Source: Thecamonas trahens ATCC 50062
Lineage: Eukaryota > Apusozoa > Apusomonadida > Apusomonadidae
Assembly (NCBI RefSeq): GCF_000142905.1
Contig: NW_013657624.1
Location: 1-64,000, forward strand
Direction of reading: 5' to 3'
Length of the DNA stretch: 64,000 nt
Shown here in pieces: positions 18,809-29,290 of this stretch; positions within the stretch are counted from its first letter, which is position 1, and the number at the start of each line of letters is the position of its first letter. Below the pieces are notes generated by a model. It did not search any database. It saw nothing but the letters and a program-made list of their open reading frames with translations, and had not been told where the DNA came from. The translations under genes were made by a program, and so were the position numbers.

Positions 18809-21800
18809 ATGCTTCTTGATGCCCTTCCTCCGCCAAACTACCGCTCTGTCCGCCGTGTGCCGCGCCATCGGCATCTGCGGGACCGCCACCACCGTTTTGT
18901 TCCTCCGGTCGCCGTCACCTCTTTGGCCGAGCTCCTCGTCGTGATCACCTTTTTCGTCACAGCCTTGCCACGCCGCACCACAGCCGCCACGCCCACCACT
19001 ATCACCGGCAGCATCACAAGCGATGCCTTTGTCGCTCAACAGAATGCTGCAACAGGCGCCATGGGCCACTCGCCCAATCACATCAACCTTTATGCTTCTG
19101 GCGAGGAAGTTGCCGCACTCAATTTTCTCCTCTCTGCACCCGTCACCTCCTCGACCGGCGCCATCCACATCACCCACGCCGACCTGGCATTCAACGAGCT
19201 CGAGGGATCGTCTGCAATCTCCATTGCACTCGCCTACTATACCCTCTCGACATCGATCAAACCTTTTGACTTTTCTGTCGCCTATTGGCAGGCCAACTAC
19301 CGCCTCGACTCGACCCCGCATTCGACCCCATACATCGTCTCGTCCGTAAGCCCTGCCCCGGTCGCTCCGCTCACCATCGCCTCATCGGCCATCGTAGACT
19401 TGCTTCACTCGGCCTGGACAGACAACGCCTTTTCTGTAGGTCGTCTTCTCCTTCGGCTCGCTGCTGTCGACACCTCCCAGTGCTCTGGCAACAGCTGCCG
19501 CCTGGACATGCGCGATCCCGATCCATCGCTCTCCTTCATCTACTACGAGGTATGCCCCTCGTTTACCCTTTTCAATGGTTCTGTCGCCCCCCATCACCTG
19601 ACAGGCGGTTCCTTTGCCCCGGTTGGTGGTCATCTCGCCCTCTCCTGCCCGCCTCACCTCACCCTCTACGCTGCAAACACGGCCGGCAACATCACCTGCT
19701 CCTCGGACGGATCCTACTCTCCGCCCAACCCGTACTGCGGCCCGCCGCCAAGCCCTCCGCCTCCTCCATTTCCGCCACCGTCGTTCCCACCGCCGCCTTT
19801 CACACAGCCGCCATCGCCGCCATCGCCGCCACCGCCATTCCCGCCGCCGCCGCCCTGCGCCCCGCCGGCCTCTCTCGACTCATGCGGCGTTTGCTCCGGC
19901 CCGGGCACCGGCCACGTCGCCGACTCGGATCGCGATGTTTGCGGTATTTGCTTCGGCGACAACGCCGCGCTCGATGATTGTGGCGTTTGCTTTGGCGGCG
20001 ATGCTGCCAAAGACGGCTGTGGCATGTGCTACGGGAACAACGCGAGCTGTGCCGGATGTGATGGCATCCCGTACTCGGGCACGACCCCAGACATCTGCGG
20101 AGTGTGCGGCGGCGATGGCTTGGCCTGCTCTGGCTGCAACTTTATTCCAATCCCGCTGGGCGGCGTTTGGTTCGACGGATGCGGCGTGTGTGGCGGGCCG
20201 TCAGGCATCTCGGCGTGCGCGACGTCATGCCTGGCCAACGGGACTGCCGTCTACGACTGCTTTGGCGTTTGCAACGGCACCGCATACATCGACGACTGTG
20301 GCATGTGCGTCGAGGGCTCGACGCCGAACATGCCGAATGCGTTCAAGGACAGCTGTGGCGATTGCTTTGGCGGCGATCGTGCTCGCGACGTGTGCGGCGA
20401 GTGTCACGGCAACAACGCGCGTCGTGACGCCTGCGGCATCTGTGACGGCGGCGATGTGCATGTCGACAGCTGCGGTGTGTGCTTTGGAAGCAACCGCGAC
20501 AGTGATCTATGCGGCGTGTGCGGAGGCAACGGCACCAGCTGCGTGGGATGTGACTCTGTCGCCAACTCGAACAAGGTATTCGACGCGTGCGGCGTGTGCG
20601 GCGGGTCCGATGACTGCGCAGCTCACGCCTCCTCAAACGGCACGCCCATGCTCTTCCTCATCCTCGCTGGTCTCGGCTCGCTTCTCCTCCTTGCAAGCCT
20701 CGTCCTAGGTCTCGTCCTTTTGCCTACTGCCGCCGCCGCTCTCGCCGCATCGGCATTCTCACCTCAAAGCAGGACGCCGCGCTCGCCGCCGCGCCGGCCG
20801 GAACCGTCGTCATCCTCATCACCGACGTCGGCAGCTCGACCCGGCTATGGGAGGATCTCCACGACGTGATGGAAGGCGTCATGCTCATCCACGACGCCAT
20901 CATTCGCCCACTGCTCGATGATGCCGGTGGCTATATTGTGCGGACCGAGGGCGACTCGTTTGTTGTCGCCTTTGCTGCCGTCGACGCAAGCCGCGCGCTC
21001 CGCGCCGCCGTCGCCATCCAGGACCGACTCACCCGCGCCGACTGGCCCAAAGCGCTGCTCAAGCACCCAGCGTGTCCCACCCAAGCTGCGCCTCCGTCTC
21101 CAGACTCATTAGAATCTAATGCTCATGTCTGGCGCGGCCTCCGCGTTCGCATCGGCATCCATGCATGTGCCCCCCGTCGCGCCTTTGATGATCGTACCCA
21201 CCGCATCGCCTACACCGGTGCGTGCATGGCCCACGCCGATACCATCACCTGTGCCGCCAGTGCCGGCCAGATCGTTGTCTCACATGCCGCCATCGCTCTT
21301 CTTCCGACTCGTGTTCTTCGCGGCATTGTCTTTACTCCCTTTGGCGCTGTGTCTGTCGCCGATGACTCGGCCGTCTTTGACATCTGCAACGTCTCGTCGC
21401 CGTCGTCGGTCACCTACCTTCGGACATTCACCCGCCCAATCCAGTCGACGGCACCACCCCACACGGCACCGGCATGACGCGATCGTCATCGATCGGTGAT
21501 TTTTCCACGCCGGGTACAGACTATGCTGCTGTCCCCTTGCTCTCGCTGCAGTGTGTCATTTCACAAACGAGAACGCCATCGGTCTCATCCGCCTCGTCGT
21601 CATCCTCTTCAGCTTCACACTCGCCGCGCAATCGGTTCGTCCCCACGCCGGAAGAGCTGTCGTCAATGCGCGATCTCTCGCTCTCAGCCGCTCTCTCCTG
21701 CTCCAACATCCACTCGCACTCGTCGTTCTCAGACGCGGATGACGCCGACGTAACCCTTGCGCCCGCAGCGTCGCTGGCCAGCCTTGGCCCACCGGTCCCG

Positions 21801-22567
21801 CGCCGACATCGTCGCCGCTCGCAGCGGGCAAAGTCGGTGACAGACCACAACGAGTCCCCATCAGCAGCAGCTGGTCTGCCGGACAGCAACTCTGACCTCT
21901 CAGCCGCAGACTTGGTCAAGATGTTGCCGCCCGGCCGGGTGTCGCCGCCCAAGCCCGGCGCCAAGCCCGATCCGCCGCGCCGAAAGCGCGCTATCACCTT
22001 GGGCGACTCTTACCCCGCCCGCCCACGCCTCGCCTGCCACCTTGGCTACTCGACCGAAGCACTGACATCTATCCTCTGCTCGGTGTCGAGCTCCGACTCG
22101 CCAGATCTGAGCGGAGATGACCGCTCGCCGCCGCGCGCCGCTGTCAGGCGCTCGTCGCGCATCATGCACGCCCTCAAAGCCGCGTCGGGTTCGTCGACGC
22201 CAGGGCCACTGCCCTCGGGCCAGTCGACATCGTCACGGAACTTGAAAGCCCGTGCCCGCCGTCGACTCCGTGTCCGCCGCGTTCTCAAGCACTCGGCATC
22301 GACCATGCTTCACCCGCTCGACATCATAGTCGAGCGCGACGACAGCGATAGTGGATGCAGCCCGGCCGTGGCTACCCGCCACTCGCCGGGCCGCCGCATC
22401 CGCACCCTCAAGCGATTCCGCTCCGAAGACATCACCCCTCGTCGGATGCCGGCCCAGCAGCGTTCGCGCCGCGTGCGTCGGCTCGAGTCGACACTCAACA
22501 CCTCGCACTCGGACTCACTCACACAGGTATCGCTTTCGCCGACCTCGCCCACCGTCCCAGAAAGGTA
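18809..22567 (+). CDS. Receptor-type cyclase-homology protein 3 (both metal aspartates kept)
   Basis: ATG 18809; a basic 32-residue n-region and hydrophobic segment 36-53 form the signal. Residues 68-246 are a beta-rich domain resembling DNRLRE/CBM96 modules; Sushi/CCP-like module about 249-310; short Pro-rich stalk 311-349; cysteine-rich region about 357-606; transmembrane helix about 613-635. The frame breaks at a T4 run (20718-20721); one extra T gives L-V-L-F-A-Y-C-R-R-R-S-R-R-I-G-I-L, matching receptor 4. The cyclase domain (20790-21410) has I-T-D-V-G-S-S-T-R-L-W-E, R-T-E-G-D-S-F-V-V-A-F and W-R-G-L-R-V-R-I-G-I-H, so both metal ligands are present. The Asn/Arg pair aligns with Ala/Thr. 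A second break at a C4 run (21457-21460) leads into a Ser/Arg-rich tail of about 360 residues ending 10 bp from the convergent receptor 4. One gene with two base undercalls is the simplest reading. Confidence 0.75.
20718..20721 (+). other. Apparent -1 frame break in receptor 3 (T4 run)
   Basis: Adding one T fuses the transmembrane helix to the cyclase domain in frame and reproduces the paralog's basic juxtamembrane segment. Confidence 0.6.
21457..21460 (+). other. Apparent -1 frame break in receptor 3 tail (C4 run)
   Basis: The cyclase frame stops at TGA 21475-21477, overlapping an ATG of the tail frame. One added C in the preceding CCCC run joins the two frames through P-P-P-H-G-T-G-M-T-R-S. 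A separate overlapping gene is the alternative. Confidence 0.5.
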
Positions 22568-22577
22568 AAGGTAGCGT

Positions 22578-25500
22578 TCATTTGGGGGGCGTGAGGTGGA
22601 CCGAGGTGTCGTCGCTCGAAGACCAGGAGAGCTCGTCGACAACCACCTGCCCGGTGAGGCACCGATACTTGGAGGCCAACCCCCGCTTGGAGTGCGCCAC
22701 GCTCGCCGACTGCCGCGCGACCATGACCCGTGATCGCCCGGTCTCCAGCCGCCTAGCCCGGGCCGCAATACTCCGTGGCCCTGACGTGGCTGGGGATTCC
22801 AGCGCTGTCGTTGACTGCAGCATCCGCGGACCCGGCTCGGGCGACTTGCTGCTCGCCGCCGACCGCGATGCGCCATTGGAGTGACAGATCGGGGTCAAAT
22901 CGGTCGACGCAGACGGCTGCAGCCGTCGGACCTTGCGCACCGACGACGTCGCCGAGCTTTCAAACTCAACCGACGAAAATCGCGACATGGCCCGATTCCG
23001 TTTCGACGATGCTCTTCGTGCCGGTTGCTCCGAGTTCCGCCGTGGCCCGTGAAGGTGTGCCAAGCTCTTGATGCGGCTCTTGACCAGTGACGCAGCGCTC
23101 GGTGTCGATCGCGAGCGTGTCCGCACATGAGTTCCAGTCTTGGTCACAAGTTAACCTTGCCATGGTTGCTGTGGTCGCTGCAATCGCTGCTGCCTCCTGC
23201 GCTGCTGCTTCCAGGTGCAGGCGCGCCAAAGCCACTCCGGCCCGAGGTCGGCGTCTGGCTCCTCGGCGACAGCAGCGTTGCAGATGCGCGCGACGGCGAG
23301 CACGAGAGGAGATTGCGTCGCGAGCCAGCTCTCGAGCCCGATGGCGACCGTGATTGCGGTCTTGATCCGAGGCCCCGTGGTGTCTGTCTCCGAGGAGACG
23401 CCATTGCCGACGCTGGAACCGACACCGACGCCGAGCATGAGCCAGACGGCGATGCAAACCGATGCTCGGGTGTCGGCGAGAGTGAGGTCTGCGGCCGCTT
23501 CCGAACCCGCGTGCGAGTCCTAGGTCGCCGCAGCGAGGCAGTTGATGCATCGTGCGAGAGTGAGGCCGGCGTCGACGTCAGCGTCGCCGCCGCATTCCGC
23601 TCGCCAGCAGTGAGGACAATCGTCGCAGCGTCTTTGCCGCTCTTCGCCTCGTCCTCGAGAGGCGGTAGCCGTGCAAAGACCCGCTCGGCAAGGACAGACC
23701 CTTCCGCCGTGACGGTGTGGATGTCAAAAACTGTGCTACACGACGACGCAATCCGGCCCACATGGTGGATCATGACACTCTTGGGCACGCTGGAGCCCAG
23801 AAGCGACAGCATCTCGGACGAGAGCACAACTTGCCCAGCCTCGCCGGCCGACGTCACCGCGTCCGCGTGCGACATGCTCGCGCCACCATACGCCGCGCGC
23901 AGCGACCGCTCGTCAAACGTTCGCATCGGCGTACATGCGTGGAGTCCGACTCGCACGCGGAGCCCGCGCCAAACGTATTGCAGGCCTCCGGTGACTGCCG
24001 AGTGGCTCCGGAGTACCGATCCACACAGCTGGTGGTTGAGCAACTCGCGAGGCCAGTCCAGCTGGACGAGTCGGTCCTGGATGGCAACTGCAGCCTCGAG
24101 CGCTACGCACGCGGCCGACGCCGGAAAGACAACGACAAATGAGTCGCCTTCTGTTCGCACAAAGTACGCTCCGGCGTCCATGAGAATCTGGCGGACTGCC
24201 GCGTCATGGACGTCGGTCGCTGCCTCCATTGCATCCGGCACGTCCTCCCACAGCCTGGTCGAGTTCCCCACATCCGTGATGAGCACAACCACGAGGCCGC
24301 CAGGTGCCGCTGCCAGCGCAGCGTCGCGCTTCTCGACAAGGATGCCGACCCTCCGCCGCCGCCGCCGTCGCCAAGAGATGATGGCAATGGCCAGGGCCAG
24401 AAAGACCGAGAGTAGGCACGTCGTGCCGCCGAGCACCACAAGGCTCGAGATCGAGCCGGTCCCGCCCGACTCGCGTACGGCGCAGTCGCCGAACCCGCCG
24501 CACACGCCACACGCGTCGAATACCTTGTTCGAGTTGGCGACAGAGTCACATCCCACGCAGCTGGTGCCGTTGCCGCTGCACACGCCGCATACATCCTTGC
24601 TGCGGTCAGAACCAAAGCACACACCGCAGCTGTCGACATGCACATCGCCGCCGTCACAGATGCCGCAGGCGTCACGACGCGCGTTGTTGCCGTGACACTC
24701 GCCGCACACGTCGCGAGCACGATCGCCGCCAAAGCAATCGCCACAGCTGTCCTTGAACGCATTCGGCATGTTTGGCGTCGAGCCCTCGACGCACATGCCA
24801 CAGTCGTCGATGTATGCGGTGCCGTTGCAAACGCCAAAGCAGTCGTAGACGGCAGTCCCGTTGGCCAGGCACGACGTCGCGCACGCCGAGATGCCTGACG
24901 GCCCGCCACACACGCCGCATCCGTCGAACCAAACGCCGCCCAGCGGGATTGGAATAAAGTTGCAGCCAGAGCACCCGGACGCGTCGCCGCCGCACTCGCC
25001 GCACACATCGGGCACTTTGCCCGAGTTGGGTACGCCGTCACAGCCTGCGCAGCTCGCGTTGTTGCCGTAGCACACCCCGCAAGCATCCATAGCGGCGTTG
25101 CTGCCAAAGCAAACGCCACAATCATCGAGCGCGGCATTGGCACCGAAGCAAATACCGCAGACATCGCGATCCGAGTCAGCGACGTGGCCGGTGCCCGGGC
25201 CGGAGCAAACGCCGCAAGAGTCGAGAGAGGCCGGCGGGGCGCAGGGCGGCGGCGGTGGCGGGGATGGCGGTGGTGGCGGGGATGGCGGCGGCGGCGAGAA
25301 AGGCGGCGGCGGTGACGGCGGCGGTGGCGGCGGGCTCGGCGGTGGTGGCGGGCTCGGCGGTGGCGGCGGGCTCGGCGGTGGCGGCGGGCTCGGCGGTGGC
25401 GGCGGGCTCGGCGGTGGCGGTGGGCTCGGCGGTGGTGGCGGGCTCGGCGGTGGCGGCGGGCTCGGCGGTGGCGGCGGGCTCGGCGGTGGCGGTGGGCTCG

Positions 25501-26389
25501 GCGGTGGTGGCGGTGGCGGACTTGGTGGCGGAGCGCAATAGGGTGAGGCCGGCGAGTACGCGCCAGTCGAGGTACACACAACATCATTGGATGCCGACGC
25601 GCCGTAGAGGGTTAGTCCTGAGCCACACGACAGCGCAAGCGCGTCCCCGATGGGCGCAAACGGCCCGCCAGTGGTGGAGTCGTCTGTCACCGTCCCGCTC
25701 GGCAGCGAGAGGATGCCACAGACACGATAATACTTGACCGTCAACGTTGGGGACGGGCTCCGCAGCTCGATTCTACAGTCTCCTGATGTGCATCCGCTTG
25801 TCCGTGAGGCACGGATGACCAGCGAGTCATCGACATAGCCGCCGTTGTCGAACGCGTCCTGTAGCAGGGCGCTGACCGCAGCACCCGTCAGCGGAAAGGA
25901 TGTACCACCAGTATCGCCGACATAAAAGGTATGAACCGTTGTCGAGTCTGTCATGGTGTCGAAAGAGTCATCTGCAGCCCATGGCAGCTCATCGTAGCGT
26001 GCGGCTCTCTCTGCCGGAGAGAGCGGAGCAAAGTATGTGACACCGATGGAGAAGGTATTGCTTGCGATGACCTCTTTGACGAGAAAAGATGAAGAGGCAT
26101 CAATCCATACAGATCCTGTTGAAGAGGTAATAGGTGAAGAAGAGAAATCAAAGTTAATCGAGAGCACTCGCTCTGCACCCGTATCAAAGCGGACATGAGA
26201 AGGTGCTGCCGCCACAGTGCCATCAACTTTCATTGTGCCAACAAATTGGTCATCCTGCGGTACTCCCGTTGCCGTGAAAACTGTTCCGCCCTTCACCCCA
26301 CCGACCATCACGCCCACCATGAGGTACCAAAGCCCTATCCATGTCAATTGTATCAATGTCTTCTTGCGCAACAACATGCTACACGACAT
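22578..26389 (-). CDS. Receptor-type cyclase-homology protein 4 (both metal aspartates kept)
   Basis: ATG 26389 (or 26377); the frame stays open upstream but codes only low-complexity sequence. Signal peptide about 12-35; DNRLRE/CBM96-like domain about 45-221; Sushi-like module 224-285; polyproline stalk 287-382 made of repeated P5-S units; cysteine-rich region 390-637; transmembrane helix 649-673; RRRRRRR stop-transfer; class III cyclase domain about 698-895 with metal aspartates D706 (I-T-D-V-G-N-S-T-R-L-W-E) and D749 (T-E-G-D-S-F-V-V-V-F) and W807-R-G-L-R-V-R-V-G-L-H. The position of the transition-state Asn/Arg reads S/A. The tail is Ser/Arg-rich. The frame stops at 23144; coding continues in another frame to 22578, joined either by a 77-nt GT-AG intron (23155-23079, giving H-G-K-S-R-I-K-S) or by one missing base near 23146. 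It faces receptor 3, 10 bp apart. Confidence 0.8.
25255..25540 (-). repeat. Polyproline stalk-coding repeat (PPPPPS)n
   Basis: In-frame 18-bp units (GGC/GGT-rich on the plus strand, with GCTCGGCGG cores) code for P5-S repeats between the Sushi module and the cysteine-rich region of receptor 4. The near-identical units suggest recent slippage or unequal exchange. Confidence 0.85.
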
Positions 26390-27014
26390 GCCTCTTTCCT
26401 GCTTGTACTGCTTCCCTCCCCTACCTTGCTCCTTGCTCTGTTCGCTCCAGACAAGGGAAGGAAAGTGGTGCAACGCAGCAAGCCGTGGTGTGATGACTTG
26501 ACCGCCCATTGTTTTTGGCCCGTTCCGTACCCGTTCCACTTGGCCGCTCGTTTTCCGGCTCCTTGACCCGTGTGCAAAAGAAGGAGGAAGGGGGAGGGGG
26601 GGAGGGAGGGGGAGGAGGGAGGGGGGGGGGGGGGGGGGGGTGATGTGCATATGTGCATGGACACGCTTGGGTAGGGTCTTGATAGAGTGTGTGATGATGT
26701 GTTGATCTGGGTGATAGGATGTGGTCGCCCGGCGGCGTGCGGAGTGCGGAAGGGTGCGGGTCGCAGGCACGGACAACCAGCAACGATTCGTGCAAACGAT
26801 GGGCGCCGATGAGTGGCGACGATTAAACCCCGATGAGTGACAACGATTAAACCCAACAACAGTCACCCACAATTATCGTCAACCTTCAACGGCAACGACA
26901 AACCAACGATAAACCCAACGATAAACGAACGTTCTCCTTCATGGTTCACTCCTCCCCCCCCCCCCCCCCCTCCCCCAACACCACACACATACACATACGC
27001 ATACAGAAAATCCC
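26390..27014. other. Intergenic, divergent promoter region with homopolymer runs
   Basis: About 625 bp between receptor 4 and the next gene, both starting here. Holds a G/A tract ending in a 20-G run (26621-26640) and a 17-C run (26954-26970) that lies 45-60 bp upstream of the ATG at 27015. No gene recognised. Confidence 0.6.
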
Positions 27015-29240
27015 ATGGAACACATACCAGCCACAGTCCTCGGCTCGCTGGCGGTCAACCAACGCGTGGCTCAGGTGCTGACCTCGACGCGGGAGTCTGT
27101 CACGGCTGCCTACGAGCAGAACCTTGCGGCTGCTGATGCTCTCCTGAGCGAGGGCATAGCCATGCTCCACTCGGCCCACGAGGCGACGCGTGCACGCCTC
27201 AATGCGACAAGATTCTCGCTTGATGCGCCGCTGGCTGGAGAGCTGGAGAAGGTGACGGCCGTCATCACCGCCCAGTCACGTCTCGCCGCACATCTCCGCG
27301 GCCTCCATCACCGCTCTGGTGCCCTCCGTGACGGAAACGGACTCGCTCAAGACGATAATGCGCTTGCCTCCATCCGCTTTGGCCTGCCTCGTCACCACCT
27401 TCGGTCCTCGGGCAAGCGCCATCGCCGTCGTGAGCGAAAGCCGCGCAAGGAATCGGGGCGATGGCGGGACGAGCGATCGCGGCGATGGAGCGATGACTCG
27501 GGCTACTCGTCCGACTCGGACGGCTCGGATGGCTCGAACAGGTCATTCACCAAAGGCTTGGAAGCGCGCCCGACGCAATCCACCGCAGGAGTTGAGACAG
27601 CAGAGTCCATGGCGGCATTCCTCGCCCGCTATGCCTCACTCTCAAAGACCATGGCCGCCGCTGCTGACGGCCACGGCCTGGACAAGCTGGTCAAGGCGCT
27701 GCGCCGGGCCGTGGTGAGCACTGTTGTGGACAATCCGCCCCAGGTGCCAAACTCCGACCGCGGTGATGGCTGGCGAAAGCCGCCACAGCGCTTTGGCTCG
27801 CGCATCTCCTCGCAGTCGCTTGCCGGTCTGCTCGGCCTCTCGGGCGCCGACCTGCAGCGGGCCATCTCGTTTACCCTTGACGCCGACGACGCTGGCGACA
27901 AGAATGGCGGCGACAACAGCGACAACGCCTCCGATGGCGCTGATGCTGTCGGTGACCTCGATCCGCCCCCAATGAGGTACCCAACCAAGCTCGCCCGGCT
28001 CTCCATCACCTCCGCTGATGGTACGCTATCCCCGCCACCGCCCACCCGCTCACCCATCCATGTCGACAAGGCCCGCCGCCTTGCGCGCATAAGCTCGTCC
28101 GGTGGTGGTGGCATAGTCGAGTCAGCATCCATCCAAGACCTAGCTGACACACTCCCGCTTCCGCCTGCACTCGCAGCCACGCTCCAGTCCGGCATGATGG
28201 TTGTGTCGCAAGACTTGGCACCGCTCCGCCCCTCAACCTCAGACGGCAAGTTTGACCTCTCCCACGGCGGCCCGAGCCCCGAGTATGCCGGTCCAGTGGC
28301 AGTCTCGCTCCCATCGTCACCGACTCGCTCCTCCATCCCGGTCTCGCACGCATCCGCCACCCCACGGTCGGTGCTCTCCAGTGCGCTGAGCTCCGGCGCA
28401 CCAACCCGGGCTACCTCGCGCGATGCTACCCGTCCGAGTGCCGCCCGTTCGTCGCGTCTGACCCGGCCGGCGCAGAGTCCAAACCCCGACAACACGCAAG
28501 ACACCCGCACGGTGCTCCTCTCGCGCATGCGTGATCCGCGCTCGTCGTCTGTTGACGCCATCCGTGCCCGCCACGCAGACTCGGACCCGCTTCAGCGCTA
28601 CGCCCAGTGGGCCGATGGCATCGAGCGCGGACGAACCCAAAAGCAGATGGAGAAGACCAAGCAGCTTCTCGCCAAGCTCGCCGGCTCCGATCGTGCGCTC
28701 GTCTCCGGCCCCTCAGACCCCGAGCCTTCTGACCCGGTTCCGCGCCCGCGCTCCACCTCGGCCGCACTCACGGCTGCCCCGCGCGCGTGTGCCGGCCTCG
28801 CCAGTCTACCCGAGGACCCCGAGGTTGAGGGCCAGCTTGCCTCGCTCGAGCGCCTTGCGCTACGCTACATCCGCCTCGAGAAACGATACAAGGAGACATT
28901 GTTTGCCAACGAAGTCCTCCGCGCGCAAAAGGAGCATCCACCGTCGCTCTTTGCTGCATCGGGCCAGGCCTCGCCGTTTGCTGAGCTCGCCGCAGCTGTC
29001 GCCCAGTCGCGCGCCGCCAGCGGCCCGGCCTTTGCCTCGCACGGATCGGGCTCGGCGGCGGCAGACTCGATCACGAGTGACGGTAGTGGCGCCCGCGGCA
29101 GCGACAACACCTCGGCCGCACCCAACGAGTGCACCTCACTCGGCTCGCACACCTCGCCCCGCTCCATCCATGGCCCGCCATCCGCCTCCGAATCGCCGAT
29201 CTCAGTCACCTCGGACGAGACCGACCACCAGTCAAAGTGA
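27015..29240 (+). CDS. Large disordered protein with terminal helical segments, unknown
   Basis: 741 residues from ATG 27015. The first 105 residues are predicted-helix-rich, Ala/Leu-rich with heptad-like spacing (a likely coiled coil). The middle is Ser/Pro/Asp-rich and disordered, including a basic R/K block (about 130-155) and an acidic Asp/Asn block (about 290-315). Residues about 530-560 (Q-R-Y-A-Q-W-A-D-G-I-E-R-G) and 600-645 (L-E-R-L-A-L-R-Y-I-R-L-E-K-R-Y-K) form short amphipathic helices, the second a coiled-coil candidate. No enzyme or binding domain recognised. The uninterrupted frame, consistent codon composition and position between two receptor genes support a real gene. It ends 50 bp from the convergent receptor 5. 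Confidence 0.72.
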   Translation: MEHIPATVLGSLAVNQRVAQVLTSTRESVTAAYEQNLAAADALLSEGIAMLHSAHEATRARLNATRFSLDAPLAGELEKVTAVITAQSRLAAHLRGLHHRSGALRDGNGLAQDDNALASIRFGLPRHHLRSSGKRHRRRERKPRKESGRWRDERSRRWSDDSGYSSDSDGSDGSNRSFTKGLEARPTQSTAGVETAESMAAFLARYASLSKTMAAAADGHGLDKLVKALRRAVVSTVVDNPPQVPNSDRGDGWRKPPQRFGSRISSQSLAGLLGLSGADLQRAISFTLDADDAGDKNGGDNSDNASDGADAVGDLDPPPMRYPTKLARLSITSADGTLSPPPPTRSPIHVDKARRLARISSSGGGGIVESASIQDLADTLPLPPALAATLQSGMMVVSQDLAPLRPSTSDGKFDLSHGGPSPEYAGPVAVSLPSSPTRSSIPVSHASATPRSVLSSALSSGAPTRATSRDATRPSAARSSRLTRPAQSPNPDNTQDTRTVLLSRMRDPRSSSVDAIRARHADSDPLQRYAQWADGIERGRTQKQMEKTKQLLAKLAGSDRALVSGPSDPEPSDPVPRPRSTSAALTAAPRACAGLASLPEDPEVEGQLASLERLALRYIRLEKRYKETLFANEVLRAQKEHPPSLFAASGQASPFAELAAAVAQSRAASGPAFASHGSGSAAADSITSDGSGARGSDNTSAAPNECTSLGSHTSPRSIHGPPSASESPISVTSDETDHQSK

Positions 29241-29290
29241 GCGTAGCCCGCTCAGCCTCGCGTTCGCTAGCATCATCTTTGCTTGCAAGG

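Noticed and set aside
20866-21477. Independent short cyclase gene and separate SR-rich gene at 21474
   Set aside because: Paralogs fuse membrane helix, cyclase domain and SR-rich tail in one frame; single missing bases at T4 and C4 runs explain both breaks.
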